64,000 nt of DNA from Mesostigma viride (Eukaryota; Streptophyta; Mesostigmatophyceae; Mesostigmatales; Mesostigmataceae), in contig RPFO01000938.1 of assembly GCA_009746045.1 (NCBI GenBank), positions 477,742-541,741 of the forward strand. Direction: 5' to 3'. The notes below the pieces were generated by a model. That model searched no databases. It saw only the letters and a program-made list of their open reading frames with translations, and was not told the DNA's origin. How positions within the stretch are numbered: position 1 is the first letter of the stretch; every line of letters starts with the position of its first letter. The translations under genes and the position numbers were made by a program. Shown piece by piece: positions 35,360 to 45,378 of the stretch.

Positions 35360-38300
35360 ATGGTGGGGAGGATCGCGTCATCGGCGGACGCTGAGGTGAC
35401 ATTTATATCTAGCCCCGCCGTTAATTATCTGGAAATACGCTGTCGCCAGCTATGGGGGGTGGGTCCAAAGTTTAAGTCTGAGCGAACTATTTATTCTCGT
35501 GACAGTTATGTGTGGAAAGTGAAGGCAGTTTTACCAGACGGATTTGAGGTCGCAAACGAGGTGTCCAGCTTGAACAACGACGAGCAGGAAGCTCGAATTT
35601 GGGTAGCGGAGACTGCACTCGCCTACCTTGCAAGGAGAGCTGCGGAGACCGTAGGAGATACCATGAATTCTAGTGGCGCCACAAGAGACATTTTTAAACC
35701 CGCCAATAATGGCAGTAACTGGCGCAAGCGAGCCGAGTCGGACAGCTCGGCTCCGGCGGGTACCGACTCGAAACGGCGCAGGATGGATGGCGTCGATGTG
35801 TCCGTCGCTGACGTCGCCGTGAGAGAAAGAGACAGCCATGTCGCCGCTTGTGAACCTGCAATTCGTCTTCAAACCGACAGGAGCAGAACTGTCCGCACCA
35901 TGGTTTCTACGGAATCGTTTAATGGCTGCCGGGTGGAGATCACGACGACAAATCACGCAAAGGCGTGCGACACGTGGGTGGACACGTACGCCCGGACTGC
36001 AGATGGAGGCCTTCTTGGTTTGGATCTAGAGTGGTGAGTGCTTGTTTGTTATGGGTGTGCAATTAAGATGACCATCGGAAGTGTCTTGGCCGGGGGGGGG
36101 GGGGGGGGTGGGGGTATGGCAGGGACGTTGCATCATACAATTAACAGTAGTAAACGTTAGCTGCAGTGGTTGACTGCTTTGTAGTCAGGGTATATGTATT
36201 GCCTCGTGGAGCCTGCAGCTTTAAATGGTGTTTGTGGGCATGGCGAGGGCATGCATTTGCTGTACCCAATAGCTCGAAGGAGTGCCACGTCTAATTTTGC
36301 TAGCGTTCGCAACCACATATCCCTCAGATGCTTGTTTTGATTCACATGCGTGCGGTGCTGCGATCGTAGCCTGTAGCATGTGCTTTCTATGGTCCCTTCA
36401 ACACTCCGTCTGTGACATTCTGTCCGGTGTGGCCCGTACTCAGAAGTGCACCTGTTGGCATGGGGTGGCCACGGCGCATCTGACATGGGATGGCCGTGAA
36501 AATAGGATTTTCTTGGTGGCATTGAAGTGAGCTTTCATCCTATCCAATAAAATCTTAACTTTGACTAATAGGTAGGTAGTAGCCTCATTACGGGTGACAC
36601 CCGTATTACGGCCACGCCCGTGATTACAGACGGAGTGTTAAATAAGCAAGTTAATGTATTACTAATTCTGTGTTAGGGTGTAGGGTGTAGGGTTTAGGGT
36701 TCAGGCTCCGAGCTTCAGCTCCTTGCTCCCCGGTCAGTTAAGGTGGTAAGGCTTAAACTAGAAACTCGTGCTTTTAATACTGGACTTCTTGAGGCACACG
36801 GGCTCCCTGCACTAGTGCCAGAATACCATCGCTGATGGGAAAGGCACGGCGTGTCGGCAAGGGGCCTTGAGAGCCAAGAAGCTCTGGCCTAGCATCTGAC
36901 ACGGTGCCGGTGCTTGTTAGCACCTCCCTGTCCCACAGCTTGCAAGGAGAAAAAGCAATAGCTTAAAGGATAATTACAATTTTCAAAGGGTCTGGTTGGT
37001 TTGTTCCCATGCTTAGGCAGAACTTTAGCAATGCTTTGTCATGCGAGTTGGTTTCCTTGTGCAATCGCATCTGCAATGGCCTTGTGTGCACGCACGGCCT
37101 CAGGCGTCCGTCCTTCACCAAGGGCGTCTCCCACAAGGTCGCCCTCCTTCAGCTGTCCACGCGCTCCCACTGCCTCGTGCTGCAGCTGCTGCACCTCGAC
37201 GCGCCGCCCCTCAAGCTGTTTGCGCTGCTGGCCGACGCGGACTACTGCTTTGGCGGTGTCGGCATCAACGGGGTAGGCACACTTGTGTGTTTTACGCGTG
37301 TGTGTCATGCACACAAGTGTATTTCGTTGTCTCACGGATACTAGCCCGTTTACTTGGTGGATGGGCAGCGATACGTTCGCGGATGGATGGCTGCTGGACT
37401 CGGATGACTGCTCCGACAGTGTCGTCAGTGGGGTACGCACTCGTGTTCGGGTGAATGCATGGGCAGGGGTATGTGCGTGGGTGGCTGTTTGCACTGCTGG
37501 CTGATGCGGATTGAGCTTTGGAGCGGTCGGCATCCCATCCATGGGCTACGATGGGAATGTTCTTGGTTTTGCATTACGCCTGGTGAGGGGTGGCTGCTGG
37601 CTAATTAGTGGATGTGTCTGCAACTAAAGAAAAAGATTGATCAGTGGTCTTAATAAGAGTGTGAAGCATGATAAGGGTGCTGTTGACTTTGTGTGTGTTA
37701 ATCAGTGGTCTTAATAAGAGTGTGAGGCATGATAAGGGTGCTGTTGACTTTGTGTGTGTTAATCAGTGGTCTTAATAAGAGTGTGAGGCATGATAAGGGT
37801 GCTGTTGACTTTGTGTGTGTGAATCAGTGGTCTTAATAAGAGTGTGAGGCATGATAAGGGTGCCGTTGACAAATTAATCAGTGGTCTTAATAAGAGTGTG
37901 AAGCATGATAAGGGTGCTGTTGACTTTGTGTGTGTGAATCAGTGGTCTTAATAAGAGTGTGAGGCATGATAAGGGTGCTGTTGACTTTGTGTGTGTTAAT
38001 CAGTGGTCTTAATAAGAGTGTGAAGCATGATAAGGGCGCCGTTGACTTTGTGTGTGTGAGAGAGAGACCATCTCCTCCGAGACATGATTTTTTTGGGGGG
38101 GGGGCGGGGGAGAGGATCCCTTACTCTCCTGGGCTAATCTTTTAGGGGGGGCGGGGGAGAGGATCCCTTACTCTCCTGGGCTAATCTTTTAGGGAGGGGG
38201 GGGGGGAGAGGATCCCTTACTCTCCTGGGCTAATCTTTTAGGGAGGGGGGGGGGAGAGGATCCCTTACTCTCCTGGGCTAACCACCACCTGGGCTAACCA

Positions 38301-39128
38301 CCACCTGGGCTAATCACCACCTGGGCTACAGCCACGCGTGGCCCACCCGCGCACCCTCTCCTTTGACGGGTGTTTCAGTTTTGTGGATGACAGGGCATGT
38401 AACCGTCTCAACGGTGGTGGGCATAGTCTGATTGATCCAGTTGGTTTTCTTCTGCACTGGCTGCCTATCTACCTTCTTCCTAGGAGTGAAGCAAACGTAT
38501 CAGCCTAACATATTAGTGAAGCTCCCTATTTGACCCGTGCACTCCACCCAGCATCTCCAACACCCTTGCAGGGCACGATAGTGTTGTGTGCAATTTATGT
38601 TTTCTCGCGGGTTCACGGTCCTAACAATGAGACGGGCTATCTGCCCATTGACCGCTAGTAGTTGTCTCACTCATTTTGCCTGCTTTATGTAGCCCAGCAT
38701 TCCACCAAGTATCACGCACCCCACAATTGACGCGAAGAACCCGTATCCGCTCACGCCCACCAAACCATCTGCCTGTCTGCCTGCTTTACTTGCGCATTCT
38801 ATCAAAATGAAATATGCTATTGATATGTAATCTCAACCCACCCATGCAGGACACGAAGAAGCTTCGTGAGGACCACGGCATTCCCTCCAATGGCGAGGTT
38901 GAGCTGTGCACGCTGGCCATCCGCCGGCTGGGCGACGCTTCGCTCAAGGGTGTGGGGCTCAAGCACTTGGCGCGCCGTGTGCTTGACTGGGATATGCCCA
39001 AGAACCGCAAGCTCACAATGAGCAACTGGGCGGTGCGAGATCTCAACCAGCGGCAGGTGCACTACGCGGCGCAGGACGCGTGGGCGTCGCATGCGATCCT
39101 CGACCGGCTCATGCGCATGAGGTCTTGA
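35360..39128 (+). CDS. WRN-type 3'-5' exonuclease with N-terminal dsRNA-binding-like domain
   Basis: DEDDy-family nuclease removing nucleotides from 3' ends. Three exons join in phase: 35360–36033, 37104–37272, 38850–39128, giving 373 residues. The C-terminal half has Exo I (LGLDLEW, residues ~218–225, catalytic Asp and Glu), HKVALLQLSTRS, Exo II (GVGINGDTKKL, ~278, Asp) and Exo III (HYAAQDAWAS, ~356, Tyr and Asp), all expected residues present. The N-terminal ~85 residues (PKFKSERTIYSRDSYVWKV, then EARIWVAETALAYLARRAAE) look like a double-stranded-RNA-binding motif: an aromatic/basic beta stretch followed by an Ala-rich helix. A low-complexity linker with a KRRR basic cluster (possible nuclear signal) lies between. 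The exonuclease call is firm; the dsRNA-binding part is inference. Confidence 0.83.
36672..36706. repeat. Short telomere-like stretch in exonuclease intron 1
   Basis: GGGTGTAGGGTGTAGGGTTT then AGGGTTCAGG: degenerate GTGTAGGG/TTTAGGG units. Plant and many algal telomeres use TTTAGGG. It is too short to call an interstitial telomere. Confidence 0.4.
37640..38060. repeat. 61-bp tandem repeat, about seven copies
   Basis: Unit starts ATCAGTGGTCTTAATAAGAG, then TGTGAGGCATGATAAGGGTG, CTGTTGACTTTGTGTGTGTT A. One copy (about 37861–37875) lacks the TTTGTGTGTG part. It lies in intron 2 of the exonuclease gene. Confidence 0.93.
38075..38325. repeat. G-run-containing ~48-bp tandem repeat plus 16-bp repeat
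   Basis: Four copies of GGGCTAATCTTTTAGGG, a run of 8–10 G, then GAGAGGATCCCTTACTCTCC (38090–38275), followed by four copies of CTGGGCTAACCACCAC (38270–38325). Copy-length changes are in the G-run. Same intron as the 61-bp array. Confidence 0.92.
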
Positions 39129-39419
39129 TGATTTGATTAAACACGGTCCAGTCAAGCGGTCAACCGCCTCATGAGCATCATGAGGCCTTGCATCGCCAAA
39201 TGAGGCTCGGTCCCGTGTGTTTGTCAAGGAGCCGCGTGTATGTTAGTGTATTAGTGTACTGCATATTTTCGCGAAAATACTGAGATACTGTGTGGTTGTC
39301 TCCTTGATAAGTACTGTGGATGCCTTTACCCGTATTTTCTCCGTATTTACCGTGTTTACATGTCGTATTCCGCCCAGACATGCCGTACCGAATTCGGCCG
39401 TACCCTTACGGGGATTAAA

Positions 39420-39678
39420 TCAAATTAAATTGCAACATATCAAGGAGACAATTAAATTCAATTGTAACATATATCCGTTGGGAGCACATGTAGCACATAT
39501 CCCTGAGAAATCTCCGCTCTTCGCTACTCGCCGACTTGTGGAGGAACTGCAACGCCTTCAGCCTGGTGAGTCCCCTTTGCACCTTGTGCTGGTGGACTTC
39601 ATCAAAGCCTTCGATTCGGTTTTCTGGCCTGCGCTATGGGACATCCTCGAGCTGTTCCGGATCCCCCGCCCCCTTATC
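39420..39678. mobile_element. LINE-B 3' end (minus) beside a reverse-transcriptase fragment (plus)
   Basis: 39425–39500 holds a reverse LINE-B tail and terminal stem (ATCCGTTGGGAGCACATGTA). Immediately after, on the plus strand, 39511–39678 encodes HLVLVDFIKAFDSVFW, the motif-A region of a LINE reverse transcriptase (catalytic Asp in VDFxKAFD). Element D follows at 39679. The fragment is too short to tell which LINE family it belongs to. Confidence 0.7.
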
Positions 39679-40110
39679 AAAGAGACAACCAGCGCAGGCC
39701 AGAAATCGGGAGAATCCGGACCATGGTAGCTCGAGCCTGCCGTTATCTTTTCCGCGTTTTCGAGTCGTTCAGGATGATGAAGATGAATGGTGATGGAAAT
39801 GTGTATCCTTGTGCATTGAAATTATGGCTGGCTTACGTGTGGAGCGACTAGATGACCTAGACGGTGGGGCCGGAAACAGCATGCTTGATCAGGGCGTGTG
39901 TTTCTAGCCTAACTGGCCGGGAGTGTCTAGTGGTGAGCACCATTGCTGCGATCGCTCTCCCACTGGTCATTTACGAGGAAATACCCGCAAATGGAAAACC
40001 ACTGAAAAGGTCTAGCTAGTCAGTCATCACGTTAGCCATGCCATGATTCCAAACGTCCAAGAACTGCACACGGTGCAAAGACAAAAAGCCGGAGGACAGC
40101 ACTTTCAAAT
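39679..40110 (+). mobile_element. Element D copy 2
   Basis: Same block order as 7767–8200, starting ATCAAAGAGACAACCAGCGC and ending in GCACACGGTGCAAAGACA and GGACAGCACTTTCAAATGTG. A short open frame (40137–40394) follows but shows no recognisable family. Confidence 0.75.
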
Positions 40111-40379
40111 GTGCGGCGGGAACCAAAAGCCCGCGGATGCCAGAAAACATCGTGTTGCGGCAGCGACGCGACGATGTGGACAACGAATCCAGTGCCAAGC
40201 TCGGAACGGCCGCAAAGGAGATCTGGCATCATGTGCAGGGTTCAGATGTGCGGAGATACTATGCGATCCAGCCGGTCCACGACCTGTTTGTAGAGCTTGT
40301 GCCAAGGGGCAGCACCGAACAGATGTGGGTGACGTTGCAAAAAACATCGGACTTGACGACACTGCCTACCCCTTTTCAT

Positions 40380-40925
40380 AAAAAATTAAATTAAATTATA
40401 ACATGCCGCCGTTGGGAGGTCATGTACATAGCACATATTCCATGATGGATGGGGTGGAGGAAGCCGCGTAATCGAACTATCCTAACTCTAAGCTATCTAG
40501 TCTAGAAAATCCTAACTACACTACTCATCAAAACGCCGCCTCCGCTTGGGGGGAGGGGGCTTGCCCACAGGGTCGGGCGTGTGCGCCTTGACAATCCTCT
40601 TCCACCGCGTCTTGTCCTGCATCATTGGCAGCCCAAAGACGGGAGAGAGAGTGGATGCGGTGCTCAAACTGGGCTGGGACCACTAGGTCGTCCAGCAACA
40701 TCTGGATGTAGTTCGTGACAGTTTTCCCTACCCTTTTGGGAATGCCCTCGGGGCCAGGCCAGGTCAGAATGTGTCGCCCTGGCTGGCCAAGCCGCTGGGG
40801 GCCGGCCAGACCAAGGGCGGTGTCGACCTGGCTGGTGCGAGCAAGGTGTCCTACAAATGCTATCCTACGCTGCCTAATCTCGTCCGAAATACGGGGCATG
40901 CCATGATACAAAGACAGTCTGATGG
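40380..40925 (-). mobile_element. LINE-B 3' fragment, best preserved copy
   Basis: Reverse strand: an open frame of 127 codons (40911–40528) with RQRRIAFVGHLARTSQVDTA, then LGQPGRHILTWPGP, TNYIQMLLDDLVVPAQFEHR and a Pro-rich end. The 3' UTR and hairpin CCGTTGGGAGG (about 40411) precede an ATTAAATTAAATT tail at about 40383. VGHLART is shared with LINE-A, so the two families are related. Confidence 0.8.
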
Positions 40926-41155
40926 CGGACGTTCTGAAAACCCAACGTTAAGGACCCCTTTTCATGTTTACACTTTTTCATTGGACTGAGCTGGGCACGA
41001 GGCTTTAGACCCTGTTGGATAGGAGACCCCCGTCCGCACTCCGCAGGCACCATGGGTGCTGAAACATCGAACTCCTGGCCCATACTCCAACATCGCCGGC
41101 CTGTGCCTCACCACATCCCAGTCGGCTAGCAATGACCTCTTTCTTTATTCCATTT

Positions 41156-42497
41156 AGATGTGGACCATCGCATCTCCCTCGCCTGGCACGCTTTACGCCA
41201 GTACCGGGCCCTGTGGCGCAAGCCCCTGGGCAAGATCGAGAAACAGGACCTGCTGTTCAAGGTCCTCGTGCTTCCTGTTCTCACGTATGGAGCCGAGACG
41301 TGGACCCTCACCGCCGACCTGGCCCGCAAGCTGGACGGCGCGGTCACCAGCATGCTGCGTTCCATTTTCAGAGTAGGATATGCTGCTCATGTCCGCAATT
41401 AATTAATTAATTAATTAGACTCGTGCTCCCGTTGGGGAGTCACGGAGCATTAACCCCGATGGATGGATGGATGGGTGCAAACATTCCTACCGGTCTAATC
41501 TATCTACATTGGCTACATACTACATCTATCTAACAGCATTCTAACTACAAAGTTCTTCTAACTACAACATCTATCTAGGCAGCCGCACGCTGCCCGAGGG
41601 GGAGCTATCTGGCGTGCCTCCCGCGGGACTGCACACGCGGGCGCTTCCCCACTGGGGGGGGCTCATTGTCCTCTATGACCTGGGCCCACTTGGCCTTGTC
41701 CATCATCTTCTTCCAAATCACGGAGAGGCCGAGGCCCCCCATGTCCTCTACTAGCTGTTCCTTGAAGGTGCGGGCCTTGCGGCGTCTAACATCACTAGGC
41801 CCAGCCCACGTCAGGAGGTGCCGGCCAGGCTGGGCTGGTCGCAGTCCTGCGGGGGGGCCACGTGAGGTGTCTACCTGGTTGGTGCGAGCTAGGTGCCCTA
41901 CAAGCTGCAGGCGGCGTTGCTTAATGTCCGCAATGAGGACCTGTACCAGGGCATGCCCTATATCACCAGCACCATTAAGCAACGACGCCTGCAGCTAGTA
42001 GGGCACCTAGCTCGCACCAACCAGGTAGACACCTCACGTGGCCCCCCCGCAGGACTGCGACCAGCCCAGCCTGGCCGGCACCTCCTGACGTGGGCTGGGC
42101 CCAGTGATGTTAGACGCCGCAAGGCCCGCACCTTCAAGGAACAGCTAGTAGAGGACATGGGGGGCCTAGGCCTCTCCGTGATCTGGAAGAAGATGATGGA
42201 CAAGGCCAAGTGGGCCCAGGTCATAGAGGACAACGAGCCCCCCCCAGTGGGGAAGCGCCCGCATGTGCAATCCCATGGGAGGCACGCCAGATAGCTCCCC
42301 TAGGGCAGCGTGCGGCTGCCTAGATAGATGTTGTAGTTAGAATGCTGTTAGATAGATGTAGTATGTAGCCAATGTAGATAGATTAGACCGGTAGGACTGT
42401 TTGCACCCATCCATCCATCCGGCATCCATCGGGGTTAATGCTCCGTGACTCCCCAACGGGAGCACGAGTCTAATTAATTAATTAATTAATTAATTTT
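41156..42497 (+). mobile_element. LINE-A host copy, interrupted by a nested LINE-A
   Basis: Host parts are 41156–41399 and 41935–42497; joined across the insertion they follow the LINE-A sequence at 24530–25320 without a gap. It encodes LPVLTYGAETWTL, RRLQLVGHLART and the basic C-terminus to TAG near 42294, then the 3' UTR, hairpin CTCCCCAACGGGAG and (TTAA)n. Flanked by TTCCATTT at 41148–41155 and 42498–42505, a likely 8-bp target-site duplication. Confidence 0.85.
41400..41923 (-). mobile_element. Nested LINE-A insertion, 5'-truncated, with 11-bp TSD
   Basis: Reverse-strand LINE-A: (TTAA)n tail at 41400–41418, hairpin, 3' UTR and C-terminal coding region up to the AATTAAGCAACGCC region. The repeat ATGTCCGCAAT lies on both sides, at 41389–41399 and 41924–41934. 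With the downstream host part it forms an inverted repeat with ~520-bp arms and a ~50-bp spacer. Confidence 0.9.
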
Positions 42498-42685
42498 TTC
42501 CATTTTTGTTTTTGTAATTATTATTACTCTTTACTTCACGTATTATTACTCTTTACTTTGTCTTTATTTATTATTGTTCGTATTATTACTCCTCACATTT
42601 TCTTTTCTTTCTTCTTTCTTTCTTTTTTCTTTTTTCTTTTGTAATGTATACTTCGTACTTTTTCTTTTAGCCCCGGCCTTCGTGT

Positions 42686-42818
42686 AGGTGTGTATTAATT
42701 AATTAATAAGCAGGTGTGTATGCGTTCCGGCTTCGTGTAGGTGTGTATGCGTTCCCTCTTTTCCTTCTTAATTTTGGTTGTTTTTGTTTGTGTTGTTGTT
42801 TTTGTTGTTGTTGTTGGT

Positions 42819-42878
<60 letters not shown>

Positions 42879-43086
42879 CGTGTGTGTGCATGTGTATGTG
42901 TGTGTGTGTTTTCCCTATCAACCTTTCTCGTTACCCTCTGTCTCCCTCCATGCAGGTCTTCCTAATAAAGATAGCCACGCGGCTCCCGCGGCCGTCGTGT
43001 CTTTCCTCTCAGACATGCAACTACCCTAGGTAGTCCTTCCACGGCGTTGGATCGCCATGCGTCCAGGCATAGTTGTCTCACTTCAT
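42686..43086 (+). mobile_element. Element C copy 2, with internal (TG)n
   Basis: Same block order as 7259–7665, with a TTG-rich stretch then (TG)n at about 42820–42910, ending GGATCGCCATGCGTCCAGGC ATAGTTGTCTCACTTCAT. Preceded by AT-rich CTTT-type low-complexity DNA (42495–42670). Confidence 0.7.
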
Positions 43087-43170
43087 ATGTCAGCGCGCCT
43101 GGGCCGGCACAGCTGGCCATACATGACCTCCTTGATATATGGCCTGCATGAGCTATAGGGTTGTCTCATT

Positions 43171-45026
43171 AACCCGTGTTTTTTTACAACGCGATACATT
43201 GCGTTGTAGGGTTAGAACGCGATGTATCGCGTTGTAATCTGACACGTGGCAAACCTAATAAACATGCGATTTTTGGTCTGAAACTTTCAACATAGGTCAG
43301 AAACATCTCATAGAATTCAAGAAAAAAATCCTGGTATTTTTGGTATTTTTTTTGTGACAGCTGCAATTAAACAAATATGTACCACTGAAATAACGCATTT
43401 TCGCGGGACGAAGGTGAAGACGACGGCGATGGCGGCAGGTAGATCTCGCCAGTTTTCGCGTGAATTTCAGTGGCTGTTGGGTGGAACGACCATGATGATG
43501 CGTTCAAAGGTTGATAATTAGGTTTCTACGGGTTTGTTGAGGTACTGGGGCAAAGGAAACGTAGTTTTTTCCAGTTTCTCACCCAACTTTCACGCGGAAA
43601 CCCTGGAAACCGGCATACATATTATTACGTCAAGACTCGGGTCTGCTGCGGTACCATGCTTGGTATTTCCATGGTGTTTCGACTTCTTAACACATGTTTA
43701 TTTATTCCGAACGCCCGGACTCTCGGCTAAACCGAGATTGTGCAGACTTTTATTGGGTAGCTCCGGGCATGATGGTGCCTGCAAACAGCGTAAGGCGTGA
43801 CCGTGGCTATTGCTACGGTAAGCTGTATTTTCCTGGAAATGGCCTCTGCCACCGGCCTCAATAGTGCTTGCAGGCGTAAGTATATCGCGGAAAAGATAAC
43901 GGCAGGCTCGAGCTACCATGGTCCGGATTCTCCCGATTTCTGGCCTGCGCTGGTTGTCTCTTTGATATCGTGTTTCTACCTAGTTTCTGCCAGTTTTCCA
44001 CTTATTTCTACCGACGGCCTCTGCCCAGCCTCTCTAAGACCGCCATCCTACTCGACGTTGCTTGCATGTCAGCCATAGCAGGTTGCAGTTGTGCAGTATT
44101 TAGGTGCTGTATATGTCGTCAAGCCGCGCATATATCGTGAGGATTGGATGTTGATGGTTTATACTGCGTTGATTGTGCAAGAAGATCAGCTAGGTGCCCA
44201 TAATCATGGTGTATAATCATGTGTTGTTAGCATCTTGCCACCATTTGCTAGCATGCATTCCAGCGTCATCTTTGCCTGCATGTAAGCTCATGGATCACTC
44301 AACCTATCCAAGCCTTGCATTACACGTGCCTCTTTCTTTCAGTATTGCACGCGTTATGGAATGAAAACCCAGCACCTCCGTTCCCACGAGGCATGTGCTC
44401 AACACGTTGTGAGAGTGGATGATGCTTTGGCTATGGCTGCCTGATTCAGTCGTATTAGGTCATCCAGTCATGATGTTTGATGCATGCTTGATGCTGTATA
44501 ACTTAAATAAGTTATACGCCGTATATACAACACCTATTTTCAACGTTTTGAACCTCCAAGCTCACTATGGCCCCGTTTATGGGGCTCGTGTCGTTGCGTC
44601 ATGTTGTGAAGGGCTCTCATTTTTTTTCCACTGCGTTGTACTGCGTTGTAATTGTGATGCTAATGAAAAAAAGCTCCAGTGGCCCAATGGGCCTGAGTTT
44701 TGTTTCACAGAGCCTGCATATGTTGCCCATAGCTCGTGCAAGAAGCGCCAGATTTTTTTCATGAACCATTTGTGAATAAGCACAAGACTTGTGACCTAGG
44801 GTCAAGAAATCGCGGTCATGGTCAGACCCCCCTGTATTCAAACCAGTGTATCTCTCTAATGAATTAGCATTTTGTAGGTCTGAGTAGCTCAAAAAATCCT
44901 TTGATTTATGGGCTTTCAGGAAAGTATATACATGACCATGAAAAAAAATTTTCCTTAGGTGCTATACGCGTTCTAAAAAAAGCTTACAACGCGATATATC
45001 GCGTTCTAATTAAAAAAAACACGGGT
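43171..45026. mobile_element. DNA transposon with terminal inverted repeats, TA target site
   Basis: The left end ACCCGTGTTTTTTT (from 43173) is inverted at the right end AAAAAAACACGGGT (to about 45026), and both are flanked by TA. Just inside each end are palindromic blocks: CAACGCGATACATTGCGTTG and AACGCGATGTATCGCGTTG on the left, CAACGCGATATATCGCGTT on the right. Length is ~1.85 kb. TA duplication and simple ends suggest a Tc1/mariner-like or similar element. No transposase is recognised; a cysteine/histidine stretch at about 44340–44440 (YGMKTQHLRSHEAC) is zinc-finger-like. A reverse element D fragment (43890–43970) sits inside. Confidence 0.75.
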
Positions 45027-45029
45027 TAA

Positions 45030-45378
45030 GATATGGTGCTGTGACTTTTTCACTTTGAAGCTGCATGGTATTCACAAATGAACATTGGCGACAAATCCGA
45101 GCTTTCTTGCCAATGAACAGAGATCACCTGTTTAAAAATTCACCTCTGAATGAAAGAAGACAAACACGCGAAATTAGGGGCCATGCCCCTTTCATGATAA
45201 TACATGTCGATTATTAGCCCTCAAGAGTAGGCTAATCACTATTCATTTACATGTTGCGTTCGTTTACATATGGCCTCCAAGCTGCCCCCCCACACATCAA
45301 CCCACTGCCTTCCGACCCACGGAGATGGCCTTAGGCTCCACGCTCATCAAATAAGATCAAGTAGCCACCCAACTCTAG
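45030..45378. other. 3' flank of citramalate synthase gene
   Basis: No coding signal or repeat; presumably 3' UTR and spacer before the DNA transposon. Confidence 0.5.

Noticed and set aside
36672-36706. Interstitial telomere repeat
   Set aside because: Only a few degenerate units in an intron; too short to conclude a fusion site.
40137-40394. 85-codon open frame after element D
   Set aside because: No recognised family, repeat context, no splice or start evidence.
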